16,608 nt of DNA from Kingella sp. (in: b-proteobacteria) (GCF_030527935.1 NZ_JAUMZV010000048.1:1-16608); one strand, 5' to 3'. Counted from the stretch's first letter, positions 1 through 7,616 are shown. The notes: generated from the letters alone by a model not told the origin. A program made the numbers and translations.

Positions 1-104
1 GCAGGTTCACACTTTGGCGAAGCAAAGAAAGTAAGTCGCCCGCGCCGCGATAAGGTGCAAAGGTCAATCCATCACAAATATCAAACGAAGCACAGCAAAC
101 CCCA

Positions 105-142
105 TTTTCAGGCTGCCACACCCCGAATAGGCAGCCTGAAAA
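105..142. terminator. Inverted DUS pair, hairpin
   Basis: TTTTCAGGCTGCC (105-117) pairs with GGCAGCCTGAAAA (130-142) across a 12-nt loop. The right arm holds an exact uptake 12-mer (129-140). Such inverted DUS pairs commonly act as terminators in Neisseriaceae. It may end a gene lying left of the window; no T-run follows on the + strand. The rest of 1-268 holds no gene I can support. Confidence 0.5.
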
Positions 143-223
143 AACAAAACCATTTCCTACCAAATAAATCACCTTTCAGCCAGCCAACACCCCACAATCC
201 CCCAGCCCAACCCGCAAACTCGC

Positions 224-229
224 TATAAT
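224..229 (+). promoter_or_regulatory. -10-like TATAAT upstream of the AAA+ gene
   Basis: A consensus TATAAT lies 40 nt before the ATG at 269. No convincing -35 hexamer sits 16-18 nt further up, and there is no clear Shine-Dalgarno sequence before the ATG, so only the -10 is supported. Confidence 0.35.
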
Positions 230-268
230 CCCCCATTCTCCAACCGCATCCCAACCGCAAACAAAAAT

Positions 269-2320
269 ATGCAAAACAACACACTCAACACCCTATTCCA
301 ACAATGGGCATGGGACATTCTCTACCCCCTAGACGGGCAAAACCAATTCATCGGCAGCGACGGCTTTGAACGCAGCGAAATCGCCCGACTCATCGGCGCA
401 GAAGACTGGTTCAACGAAGAAAACCCCTACGAAGCCGCCACCGCGCGCCGCCAGCTCAAAGCCGCCTACGAAGCATGGCAACAGCAACACGATTTTGAAC
501 ACATCTGGCAAACCAGCCTGCCCGAAATCCTGCGACACAACCTTGCCCAATGGCAAGAAATGAGCCACTTCAACGAAACCGAAATCCGCCTGCTCGCCTT
601 CGGCATCCTGCTGCACAGCCAAGCCACCCTATCGCGCCTATGCAGCCTGTTGGGCGATTTAGACGACAATGCCTGCTGCGAAGCACTCGCCCAACTCCTG
701 CGGCAGCCTGAAAACCAAATCACCGCCGCCCTATCGCCCAAAGCCCCGCTCGCCAGCATCGGGCTCATGCAGCTAGACCGCAACGACGAGTATTACATGA
801 AAAGCAAAATAGACCTGCTCTCGCGCCGTTTTGCCGACCTAATGCTCAACGCCCCCACCACCCCCACCGAAATCCTAAAAAAACACATACTCCCCGCCCC
901 GCAAACCCAGCTCACGCTAGACGACTTCGCCCATCTAGGCGTGCTCGCCACCGCCGCACAAGCCTATTTAAAACACATCTTTGCTCACCACCTTTCAGGC
1001 TGCAACATCCTTATCCACGGCGTAGCAGGCACAGGCAAAACCGAATTTAGCCGCGTACTCGCCAGCACATTGGGCGTAGAGCTATACGAAATCTCATGGG
1101 CAAACGAAGACGACCGCCCCGCCGACCGAAACGACCGCATGAACGCCCTACGCATGGCGCAAAACATCCTAGCAGGGCAAAACACCATGCTCATGTTTGA
1201 CGAAGTAGAAGACCTATTTGACCGCGGGCAACACGATTTCAGCCTAAACAAAGCATGGCTCAACCGCTTTTTAGAAAACAACCGCGTACCCACCATCTGG
1301 ATAGGCAACAACGTAGAACTCATCGACCCATCCGCCGTGCGCCGCTTTGACATCGTCATAGAAATGAAAGCCCCGCCCGTAGCCCGCCGCGCCGAAATCA
1401 TCGCCAGCTACACCCACGACTTTATGGACAAAGCCCAAATCCGCAGCCTAGCCGAACACGAAGCCCTTGTCCCCGCCGTGCTCAAACAAGCCCACAAAGT
1501 AACCCAAGCCGCCAGCCAAGACTGGCAGCCTGAAAAACGCAGCGAACTCTTCCAAAAACTGCTGCACAACACCCTAAAAGCCCAAGGCAACTACCACGCG
1601 CTCAAAAAAACCACCAAGCTGCCCGAAGTGTATAGCCTAGACTACCTAAACACATCGCGCGACCTACACCAGCTCGCCCAAGGCATCATCGCCGCAGAGC
1701 GCGGCACGCTATGCCTATACGGCGCAGCAGGTACAGGCAAAAGCGCATATGCCGCATGGCTCGCCGAACAAGCAGGCAAACAGCTTATCTACAAACGCAG
1801 CTCCGATTTGCTTTCCAAATACGTCGGCGAAACCGAGCAACTCATTGCCCAAGCCTTTGCCGAAGCCGAAGAAAACCAAGCCATACTCGTGTTTGACGAA
1901 GTGGACAGCTTCTTGCAAGACAGGCGCGGCGCAAACCAAAGCTGGGAAATCACTCAAGTCAACGAAATGCTCACCCAAATGGAAGCCTACCAAGGCATCT
2001 TCATCGCCACCACCAACCTAATGCGCAACCTAGACCAAGCCGCCCTGCGCCGCTTTGACTTCAAACTAGAATTTCTGCCCCTGCGCCCCGACCAAGCATG
2101 GAAGCTATTTCAAGCCCACTGCGCCCAACTTAGCTTGCCCTGCCCCGATGAGCTGCGCAGCGAAGTCGCCCGCATCAAACAACTGGTGGCCGGCGATTTT
2201 GCCGTCGCCATCAAACAAGCACGCATCACCCCATTTGCCGATGCCCCTGCCCTGCTCGCCAGCTTGCAACTGGAATGCAGCCTGAAAGAAGGCGGCAAGG
2301 GGGCGATGGGGTTTGTGTGA
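269..2320 (+). CDS. Tandem AAA+ ATPase, function unknown
   Basis: The 683-aa protein has two complete AAA+ modules. Module 1 has Walker A GVAGTGKT (residues 251-258), Walker B ending in D311-E312, a sensor-1-like WIGNN and an arginine-finger-like VRRFD. Module 2 has Walker A GAAGTGKS (485-492), Walker B D543-E544, a sensor-1-like ATTN and LRRFD. The order recalls Cdc48/p97-type double-ring ATPases, but the first ~240 residues show no N-domain I recognise, so the substrate is unknown. There is no signal peptide or transmembrane segment, so it should be cytosolic. Both modules keep the residues needed for ATP hydrolysis, so it is not a decayed copy. The gene stands alone: a DUS follows the stop and edd converges from the other side. 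Several one-mismatch DUS lie in the coding sequence (701-712, 1523-1534, 2275-2286). The ATG is the first Met; its ribosome site is weak, so the exact start is less sure than the frame. Confidence 0.85.
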   Translation: MQNNTLNTLFQQWAWDILYPLDGQNQFIGSDGFERSEIARLIGAEDWFNEENPYEAATARRQLKAAYEAWQQQHDFEHIWQTSLPEILRHNLAQWQEMSHFNETEIRLLAFGILLHSQATLSRLCSLLGDLDDNACCEALAQLLRQPENQITAALSPKAPLASIGLMQLDRNDEYYMKSKIDLLSRRFADLMLNAPTTPTEILKKHILPAPQTQLTLDDFAHLGVLATAAQAYLKHIFAHHLSGCNILIHGVAGTGKTEFSRVLASTLGVELYEISWANEDDRPADRNDRMNALRMAQNILAGQNTMLMFDEVEDLFDRGQHDFSLNKAWLNRFLENNRVPTIWIGNNVELIDPSAVRRFDIVIEMKAPPVARRAEIIASYTHDFMDKAQIRSLAEHEALVPAVLKQAHKVTQAASQDWQPEKRSELFQKLLHNTLKAQGNYHALKKTTKLPEVYSLDYLNTSRDLHQLAQGIIAAERGTLCLYGAAGTGKSAYAAWLAEQAGKQLIYKRSSDLLSKYVGETEQLIAQAFAEAEENQAILVFDEVDSFLQDRRGANQSWEITQVNEMLTQMEAYQGIFIATTNLMRNLDQAALRRFDFKLEFLPLRPDQAWKLFQAHCAQLSLPCPDELRSEVARIKQLVAGDFAVAIKQARITPFADAPALLASLQLECSLKEGGKGAMGFV

Positions 2321-2325
2321 AAACA

Positions 2326-2432
2326 AGGCAGCCTGAAACCCCAAAGCAGCCTGAAAACTGGTTTAAATGCACGTTTTGGCTTTGCTTGTTTTGGCTTCGC
2401 TGAAATGCGCTTTGCTCGTTTTCAGGCTGCCT
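2326..2432. repeat. DUS cluster and possible terminator after the AAA+ gene
   Basis: There are exact DUS at 2326-2337 (+) and 2421-2432 (-), and a one-mismatch copy at 2344-2355. GCAGCCTGAAAAC (2347-2359) can pair with GTTTTCAGGCTGC (2419-2431). The loop is long (about 59 nt), so terminator function is uncertain. Confidence 0.4.
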
Positions 2433-2455
2433 TGCTTTATTCCACCAGCCGTAGG

Positions 2456-2476
2456 GTGTGCAGCTTTGCTGCGCAC
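2456..2476. repeat. Short intergenic hairpin
   Basis: GTGTGCAGC and GCTGCGCAC form a 9-bp stem (one G-T wobble) with a 3-nt loop, preceded by CCGTAG. From memory, intergenic hairpins of this kind (GTAGGGTG... with GC-rich arms) recur in Neisseriaceae genomes; that is recall, not a search. Confidence 0.4.
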
Positions 2477-2531
2477 GCGGTTGGCAAACAGCCCCAATCC
2501 CGTAAACAAAAAACAGCACCGTACTCAAACG

Positions 2532-2577
2532 TAAAGGCAGCCTGAAAACGTAAAATCCCGTTTTCAGGCTGCCTTTA
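2532..2577. terminator. Perfect DUS hairpin between convergent genes
   Basis: A 19-bp perfect stem (2532-2550 with 2559-2577) has an 8-nt loop and is made of two exact DUS in opposite orientation (2535-2546, 2563-2574). It sits between the end of the AAA+ gene and the end of edd, which converge, so it could stop transcription in both directions. Confidence 0.7.
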
Positions 2578-2613
2578 TCTTGTTCTCAACACCTGCGCCT
2601 TATCCCACCCCCA

Positions 2614-4443
2614 TCACGCAAAATCCCCGCCAAAGCTCATTGCCCCTGTTTCCGCGCTGCTGGTTTGGGCGCGAAAGCCAGCAAACAATTCGCGCCCAAT
2701 GCCGTGTGTGTTTTTGCTTAAATCGGGCGTGGGGATTTCCCGCGCGTGCCATTCGGCTTCGTTTACCAGCACATTCAATTCGCCTGTTTTGGCGTTGAAG
2801 CGAATCATGTCGCCCGTGCGGATTTTGCCGATGTTGCCGCCCATCAGGGCTTCGGGCGACATATGAATTGCGGCGGGCACTTTGCCTGATGCGCCCGACA
2901 TCCGCCCATCGGTAACCAACGCCACTTTAAAGCCGCGGTCTAGCAAAATCGCCAGCGGCGGGGTGAGCTTGTGCAGCTCGGGCATGCCCATTGCCCGCGC
3001 GCCTTGAAAGCGCACCACGCAGACAAAATCGCGCTCCAATTCGCCGCGTTCAAACGCTGCCAACACTTCGCGCTGGTCGTTGAACACGATGGCAGGGGCT
3101 TCTATTTCAAAATGCTCGGGCTTCATGGCAGACACTTTAATCACGCTGCGCCCCACGTTGCCGCGCATCAGACGCAGGCCGCCATCGGGCGAAAACGGCT
3201 CGGCAACGGTGCGCAAAATCGCGGTGTCGCGGCTTTCGGCAACCGCATCGCGCCATTGCAACTTGCCGTCAATCAAAAACGGCTCTTGCGTGTACGCCGC
3301 CATGCCATGCCCAACCACGGTGTCCACATCGTCATGCAGCAAGCCCGCATCACGCAATTCGCGTATCACAAACGGCAAGCCGCCCGCCGCCGCAAAGTGG
3401 TTCACATCCGCCTGCCCGTTGGGATACACGCGAATCAGCAGCGGGATGATGGATGAGATTTCGTCAAAATCATCCCAATTCAAAATCACGCCCGCTGCCC
3501 GCGCCATCGCCACCAAGTGCATGGTGTGGTTGGTGGAGCCGCCTGTTGCCATCAAGCCTATCATGGCGTTGATAAACGATTTTTCGCTCAACATTTCGCC
3601 CAGCGGTTTCAGGCTGCCTGATTGAATGCCCTGCACCATGTGCGCGCCCGCGTGGCGGGTTAGGGCTTCGCGCATCGGCGTGTAGGGGTTGAAAAACGCG
3701 GCGGCGGGCAGATGCACGCCCATCAATTCCATCATCATTTGGTTGGAGTTGGCCGTGCCGTAAAAGGTGCACGTGCCCGCGCTGTGATACGAGCCCAGCT
3801 CGCTTGCCAACAAGGCATCACGCCCTACTTTGCCTTCGGCAAAAAGCTGGCGCGTGCGGGCTTTTTCTTTGTTGCTGATGCCGCTTTCCATCGGGCCGGC
3901 GGGCACAAAAATGGCGGGCAAATGTCCGCACGACAATGCGCCTATCATCAAGCCTGGTACGATTTTGTCGCACACGCCAAACAGCAACGCGCCATCAAAC
4001 ATTTGATGCGACAGCCCAACGGCGGTGCTCATGGCAATCACATCGCGCGAAAACAGCGACAATTCCATGCCTTCGTAGCCCTGCGTGATGCCATCGCACA
4101 TCGCGGGCGTGCCTCCCGCCACTTGCGCGGTTGCGCCGTATTTTTGCACTTCGTCTTTAATCCAATCGGGAAAATCTTTAAACGGCTGGTGCGCCGACAC
4201 CATGTCGTTATACGCGCTAATCATGCCGATGTTGGGCACATTGGGCTGCTGCATTTGGATTTGGATGGTTTTGGGCATGGCGGCATAGCCGTGCGCCAAG
4301 TTGGAGCAGCCAAGCTGGTCGCGCTGCACTTTGCCTTGTTTGACATATTGGCGAATCCGCGCCAAATAGGCGGTGCGCGTGGAGCGGCTGCGGTCAATGA
4401 TGCGCTGGGTGATGGCAGCGAGTTTGGGATGGAGAGTGGTCAT
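2614..4443 (-). CDS. edd: Phosphogluconate dehydratase (Entner-Doudoroff)
   Basis: This is 6-phosphogluconate dehydratase, which converts 6-phosphogluconate to 2-keto-3-deoxy-6-phosphogluconate in the cytosol. The 609-aa length is normal for Edd. Both IlvD/Edd signatures are present: CDKIVPGLMIGA (from C158), and TDGRMSGASGKVPAA near the C-terminus. Other conserved cysteines that could ligate the iron-sulfur cluster occur in AMCDGITQG (C116) and SAGTCTFYG. Edd and dihydroxyacid dehydratase (IlvD) are related; the length and the N-terminus (HPKLAAITQRIIDRS) favour Edd. It diverges from zwf, which makes the precursor of its substrate two steps earlier. An eda gene is not in the window. An exact DUS is embedded at 3608-3619. 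A HexR-like operator and a -10 box lie upstream of its ATG. Confidence 0.97.
   Translation of the reverse strand: MTTLHPKLAAITQRIIDRSRSTRTAYLARIRQYVKQGKVQRDQLGCSNLAHGYAAMPKTIQIQMQQPNVPNIGMISAYNDMVSAHQPFKDFPDWIKDEVQKYGATAQVAGGTPAMCDGITQGYEGMELSLFSRDVIAMSTAVGLSHQMFDGALLFGVCDKIVPGLMIGALSCGHLPAIFVPAGPMESGISNKEKARTRQLFAEGKVGRDALLASELGSYHSAGTCTFYGTANSNQMMMELMGVHLPAAAFFNPYTPMREALTRHAGAHMVQGIQSGSLKPLGEMLSEKSFINAMIGLMATGGSTNHTMHLVAMARAAGVILNWDDFDEISSIIPLLIRVYPNGQADVNHFAAAGGLPFVIRELRDAGLLHDDVDTVVGHGMAAYTQEPFLIDGKLQWRDAVAESRDTAILRTVAEPFSPDGGLRLMRGNVGRSVIKVSAMKPEHFEIEAPAIVFNDQREVLAAFERGELERDFVCVVRFQGARAMGMPELHKLTPPLAILLDRGFKVALVTDGRMSGASGKVPAAIHMSPEALMGGNIGKIRTGDMIRFNAKTGELNVLVNEAEWHAREIPTPDLSKNTHGIGRELFAGFRAQTSSAETGAMSFGGDFA
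3608..3619 (-). repeat. DNA uptake sequence inside edd
   Basis: This is an exact AGGCAGCCTGAA on the minus strand within edd coding sequence, read in frame as part of the peptide QSGSLKPLG. Confidence 0.85.
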
Positions 4444-4480
4444 GGTTGGTGTCTTTCTGGTTTATTTGTCTGGATGGTTA

Positions 4481-4497
4481 TTGTAGTTTGATTACAA
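4481..4497. promoter_or_regulatory. Candidate HexR operator between edd and zwf
   Basis: TTGTAGTTTGATTACAA is a near-perfect palindrome: TTGTAGT and ATTACAA around TTG, with one half-site mismatch. It fits the HexR operator TGTAATnnnATTACA described for gamma-proteobacteria. HexR is an RpiR-family regulator that senses 2-keto-3-deoxy-6-phosphogluconate and controls edd and zwf. The site lies 38-54 nt upstream of the edd ATG and downstream of the likely edd start point, a position suited to repression. Binding is inferred, and no hexR gene is in the window. Confidence 0.6.
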
Positions 4498-4532
4498 AAT
4501 GACGTTGCGTGATGGCTACTACGCGGGGCGAG

Positions 4533-4538
4533 ATTATA
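4533..4538 (-). promoter_or_regulatory. Putative -10 of the edd promoter
   Basis: TATAAT on the minus strand lies about 90 nt before the edd ATG. A TTGACA (4548-4553, minus) is nearby but only 9 nt away, too close to serve as its -35. The resulting leader of roughly 80 nt would contain the HexR-like site. Confidence 0.4.
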
Positions 4539-4569
4539 CCGAAAAGTTGTCAAAATGGCTGTTTTAAAT

Positions 4570-4604
4570 CAATTTTTGCGCAGCGTTTGCATAGACAAAA
4601 ATTG
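4570..4604. repeat. Inverted repeat in the edd-zwf spacer
   Basis: CAATTTTTG (4570-4578) and CAAAAATTG (4596-4604) are perfect inverted copies 17 nt apart. They could form a hairpin or be protein-binding half-sites. No regulator is recognised. Confidence 0.4.
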
Positions 4605-4684
4605 CGCCAACGTGTAGGATTGCTACGATCATAGGCGGCTTATGTAGCGCAGCGAAGTTGCGAAGCTAAAAGCGGTAAACACGA

Positions 4685-4735
4685 TTTTCAGGCTGCCTAT
4701 CGCGGCGGAAAACGCCCATTCAGGCAGCCTGAAAA
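4685..4735. repeat. Inverted DUS pair just upstream of the zwf promoter
   Basis: TTTTCAGGCTGCCT (4685-4698) and AGGCAGCCTGAAAA (4722-4735) form a 14-bp stem with a 23-nt loop, both arms holding exact DUS. It ends 13 nt before the zwf -10 box. It could insulate zwf from transcription entering from the left. Confidence 0.6.
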
Positions 4736-4748
4736 CGCGCAAATCTTT

Positions 4749-4754
4749 TATAAT
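4749..4754 (+). promoter_or_regulatory. -10 box of zwf
   Basis: A consensus TATAAT lies 40 nt before the zwf ATG at 4795. An in-frame upstream ATG (4753) overlaps this box and would not be in the transcript, which supports the later start. No good -35 is visible; the DUS arm occupies that area, so an activator or a weak -35 is possible. Confidence 0.5.
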
Positions 4755-4794
4755 GGCGCAATCCATCGTCCCCCCATTCAACAAGGAATCCACT

Positions 4795-6231
4795 ATGTCT
4801 CAAACCAATTTTGATATGGTTATCTTCGGCGCAACAGGCGATTTATCCATGCGCAAGCTGTTGCCCAGCTTGTATCAAGCGCACGCGGCGGGCTTGTTGC
4901 ACCCGCAAGGGCGCATTTTGGGCGTATCGCGCAGCCAGTTTGACACCGCGCAGTTTTTAGCCAAAGTGGAAACCGACAGCAAAATCCACATCAAACACAA
5001 TTTCAGCGACGCGCTGTGGGCATCGTTTATCGCGCGGATTGAATATCTGCCACTCAATGTAACCGAGCCTGAACACTTCACCCGATTAAGCGCAGCCGTT
5101 AAAGCGCGAAAAGCAACGGATAACGTGATTATCTATCTTTCCACCGCGCCCAAATTTTTCGCCCCCGCCTGCGAAAACCTTGCTGCCGTGGGGCTGAATG
5201 CGGATAACGTGCGCATTGTGCTGGAAAAACCGCTGGGCACAGATTTGGCTTCATCGCAAGCCATCAATGCCGATGTGGCGCGGTTTTTCAAAGAAGAACA
5301 GGTGTACCGCATTGACCACTATCTAGGCAAAGAAAGCCTGCAAAACGTGTTGCCGCTGCGCTTTGGCAATGCGTTTTTAGAACCGATTTGGCACAAGGAT
5401 TTTGTGCAATCGGTGCAAATCACCATCGCCGAGCAGCTGGGCGTGGAAGAGCGCGGCGAGTTCTACGACATCACAGGCGCGTTGCGCGATATGGTGCAAA
5501 ACCATTTGATGCAAATGCTGTGCTTTGTGGCGATGGAACGCCCCCAATCGCTGGGCGCGGACGATGTGCGCGATGAGAAGCTAAAAGTGGTTGCCGCGCT
5601 CAAACCCATGACTTCGGCGGATGTGGATAAAAACGTAGTCCGTGCCCAATACACTGCATCAGGCAGCCTGAAAGGCTATTTGCAAGAGCATAACGTGCCC
5701 GCCGACAGCCGCACGGAAACCTATGTTGCCATCCGCGCCGAAGTGGGCACACCGCGCTGGCAAGGCGTGCCGTTTTACCTGCGCACAGGCAAACGCATGG
5801 CGGCACGCAGCGCGCAAATTGTGCTGAACTTTAAGCCCGATGCGGGCAGCTTGTTTGGCCATCACGCCAACCGCCTAATCATCAGCTTGCAGCCCGATGA
5901 AACCGTGTCGCTCAAATGGTGGGTGAAGCAAGTGGGCAGCGGCTTGGATGTTGCCCCCGCCGAAATGGTGCTAGACATGGGCAAGGCGGTGGACGGTCGC
6001 CGCGCCGAAGCGTATGAATTGCTGCTGCGCGAAGTGATTGACGGGCGATTGGCTCTGTTTAACCGCCGCGATGAATTGGAAAAGGCTTGGGAATGGGTGA
6101 TGCCGATTTTGGATAACTGGGCGACTTCGCCCATTGCGCCGCACGGCTACGCGGCAAATAGCTGGGGACCCGAAGCGGCACGGGAACTGTTGGCACGGGA
6201 TGGGAATGCGTGGGTGGAAGAGCAGGGGTGA
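4795..6231 (+). CDS. zwf: Glucose-6-phosphate 1-dehydrogenase
   Basis: The enzyme oxidises glucose 6-phosphate to 6-phosphogluconolactone with NAD(P)+, the entry to the Entner-Doudoroff and oxidative pentose phosphate pathways; it is cytosolic. The 478-aa protein has the nucleotide-binding loop GATGDLS (residues 12-18), the EKPLGTDL motif and the active-site motif RIDHYLGK (172-179) with its catalytic His. I chose the ATG at 4795 because AAGGA precedes it at 4783-4787 and the protein then starts a few residues before the Rossmann fold. An in-frame ATG 42 nt upstream sits inside the -10 box. It diverges from edd. pgl, glk and pgi, which I recall near zwf in meningococci, are not beside it here. 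An exact DUS (5661-5672) encodes part of SGSLKG. Confidence 0.97.
   Translation: MSQTNFDMVIFGATGDLSMRKLLPSLYQAHAAGLLHPQGRILGVSRSQFDTAQFLAKVETDSKIHIKHNFSDALWASFIARIEYLPLNVTEPEHFTRLSAAVKARKATDNVIIYLSTAPKFFAPACENLAAVGLNADNVRIVLEKPLGTDLASSQAINADVARFFKEEQVYRIDHYLGKESLQNVLPLRFGNAFLEPIWHKDFVQSVQITIAEQLGVEERGEFYDITGALRDMVQNHLMQMLCFVAMERPQSLGADDVRDEKLKVVAALKPMTSADVDKNVVRAQYTASGSLKGYLQEHNVPADSRTETYVAIRAEVGTPRWQGVPFYLRTGKRMAARSAQIVLNFKPDAGSLFGHHANRLIISLQPDETVSLKWWVKQVGSGLDVAPAEMVLDMGKAVDGRRAEAYELLLREVIDGRLALFNRRDELEKAWEWVMPILDNWATSPIAPHGYAANSWGPEAARELLARDGNAWVEEQG
5661..5672 (+). repeat. DNA uptake sequence inside zwf
   Basis: This is an exact AGGCAGCCTGAA within zwf coding sequence, read in frame as SGSLK. 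Confidence 0.85.
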
Positions 6232-6260
6232 TTGGGGATTGGGATGGTTGGAATGAACAG

Positions 6261-6330
6261 GCAGCCTGAAAAAAGGGCAGACAATCGCCCACCCTTGTGC
6301 ATCATTGCACCTTAACCGTTTTCAGGCTGC
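6261..6330. terminator. DUS-based inverted repeat at the zwf / PhnD-like gene junction
   Basis: GCAGCCTGAAAA (6261-6272) pairs with TTTTCAGGCTGC (6319-6330). The left arm belongs to an exact DUS (6259-6270). The right arm is the last few codons of the convergent gene. The 46-nt loop makes this a weaker terminator candidate than the short-loop pairs elsewhere. Confidence 0.4.
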
Positions 6331-7253
6331 TGTTCTGTTTCCGCTGTTTCTACTGTTGGTGCGGCTTCTGCGGTCTCTATGGTTTCCGTTTCTTCCGCCG
6401 CCACCGTTTCCACAGTCTCCACCGCTTCTTGCGCAACAGGCATTTCTTGCGCGGTAACGGCTTCCGTCTCCGTTTCAACAGCAGCAGCTTCCTTCTCAAC
6501 TACTACCGTCTCGGCTTCGGCTTCCCCCACTGCTTCCTCCGCGCCATCATCCGTAACCCCCAACGCCACAAACCCTTTCGCCATGCCCAAATCTTCCAGC
6601 GTCATTTTGTTTACAGGCGATTGCACCATGTTGACCAACACTTCGCGCAGCTTATCCGCCTGCTCGGCAAAATCGGGATGCAGCAGCATGGTGTGCCCAA
6701 AGCTGTCAAACTGGGTTTCAAACAGGATTTTCAGGCTGCCTTGGGTGCTGGCGTTCAAGCTGCGAAACGAGCTGGCAAGGAACAGCCCAATCTCGGCTTC
6801 GTTTGCCATCAGCCGCCGCGCCAGCTCGGTAAACGTGCGCGTTGGCAGCCATTGCACCGAATCCGCCGTTATCGCCGTGCCTTGCAACACGTCCAAGCCA
6901 ATGCGCCCCATATCGCGGTTAGCGGTTATCAACACGCGGCTATCGGCGGGCAAATCGCTCAACGCTGCCAACGCGCTTTGCGCATTCGCCACCACCAACA
7001 CTTGGTCGCTGGGCAAATTGGGCTTGGCAAGCGCGATGTAGCCCTTTTCGCGCATCAGGCTGCCCGCGTCAAACGGGTTAGCATACACCAGCGCAATCGT
7101 TTCGCTGTCTATCAAATCGTTTTGCTCGCGGTAGCCTGCGGGCATTTGCAAATGGATGGTGGTGTCCAACGCGCGTTGCAGTTGCGTGTTAAACATATGC
7201 CAGTTGGCAAAAAATTCGGGGGGAAAATCGGGGGCAATCAATAGGCTGAACAT
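6312..7253 (-). CDS. PhnD/SsuA-like substrate-binding-fold protein with acidic tail
   Basis: The 313-aa protein has two parts. Residues 1 to about 215 look like a type 2 periplasmic-binding fold of the PhnD/SsuA/transferrin-like group: ETIALVYANPFDAGSLM, YIALAKP, then VLITANRDMGRIGLDVL and AEIGLFLASSFRSLN. Residues from about 216 are low complexity, rich in Glu, Ala, Val and Thr, with repeated VETVET/AETE patterns and almost no basic residues. There is no signal peptide or lipobox, unlike an ABC-transporter binding protein, and no permease or ATPase gene is adjacent. A cytosolic sensor or scaffold role is possible but inferred. AAGGA precedes the ATG by 11 nt. An exact DUS lies at 6730-6741. 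The 3' end overlaps a near-DUS that encodes QQPEN. The fold assignment rests on sequence feel and is moderate; I am sure of the gene. Confidence 0.7.
   Translation of the reverse strand: MFSLLIAPDFPPEFFANWHMFNTQLQRALDTTIHLQMPAGYREQNDLIDSETIALVYANPFDAGSLMREKGYIALAKPNLPSDQVLVVANAQSALAALSDLPADSRVLITANRDMGRIGLDVLQGTAITADSVQWLPTRTFTELARRLMANEAEIGLFLASSFRSLNASTQGSLKILFETQFDSFGHTMLLHPDFAEQADKLREVLVNMVQSPVNKMTLEDLGMAKGFVALGVTDDGAEEAVGEAEAETVVVEKEAAAVETETEAVTAQEMPVAQEAVETVETVAAEETETIETAEAAPTVETAETEQQPENG
6730..6741 (-). repeat. DNA uptake sequence inside the PhnD-like gene
   Basis: This is an exact AGGCAGCCTGAA on the minus strand in coding sequence, read as part of TQGSLK. Confidence 0.85.
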
Positions 7254-7400
7254 GGGTAAAGCAATCCTTTTTGGGTTATTTGTAGTGAATGATTACTAGG
7301 ATAATGGCGTTCACGCGCACTATATTTGTTTGAAATTTACTCACTACATCAATACGTTCACAATCATTCTAACATCTTTACAATATACAAAGTACTCTAT

Positions 7401-7566
7401 TTAGAACCTGTATTCCCTATTTTCATAGGCATCTTTAATGCCCTAAAAACGCGGCTACCGCGTTAAAAATGCGCACAAGGTGTTCAACCTTGCTGTGCTT
7501 TTTGCCTTGTATCCGCGCTTTTACGCCATCAAATCTGCCTATGCAAATAATGAATACAGGTTCTTA
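7401..7566. mobile_element. 162-bp palindromic MITE-like element
   Basis: The element runs from AGAACCTGTATTC (from 7403) to its inverted copy GAATACAGGTTCT (ending 7564). The outer 52 nt of each arm (7403-7454, 7513-7564) match at 43 of 52 positions when inverted. TTA stands on each outer side (7401-7403, 7564-7566), as expected for a 3-bp target duplication. Inside are two more hairpins: AACGCGG/CCGCGTT (7448-7464) and CAAGGT/ACCTTG (7476-7492). No protein is encoded, so it would be a non-autonomous element. A second copy of the end occurs at 16536-16555. I do not recognise the family; it is not the Correia element. Confidence 0.6.
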
Positions 7567-7616
7567 AACCAAACATCGCCCCGCCTGAAATACGCCATTT
7601 TCTATGAATACCTATT

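Noticed and set aside
1..228. Open frame with no start, as if the tail of an upstream gene
   Set aside because: The translation is basic and low in structure, runs through a DUS hairpin and ends inside the TATAAT box. It looks like non-coding repeat sequence, not a gene end.
3712..4491. 259-aa open frame on the + strand opposite edd
   Set aside because: It is the antisense shadow of edd, rich in His and Ala as expected for such shadows, with no start signal of its own.
4548..4553. TTGACA (minus) as the -35 of edd
   Set aside because: The spacing to the TATAAT is 9 nt, and no -10 lies at the correct distance.
6297..7244. 315-aa open frame opposite the PhnD-like gene
   Set aside because: Its start is Phe/Cys/Arg-rich nonsense produced by the antisense of the Glu/Ala tail. 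The minus-strand frame has a ribosome site and a recognisable fold.
7280..7296. Second HexR-like site (TTGTAGT...ATTAC) before the PhnD-like gene
   Set aside because: The half-sites are 5 nt apart instead of 3 and the right half is incomplete.
7401..7566. Correia element or tRNA-like structure
   Set aside because: The ends do not match the Correia terminal repeat as I know it, and there is no tRNA T-loop or acceptor stem.
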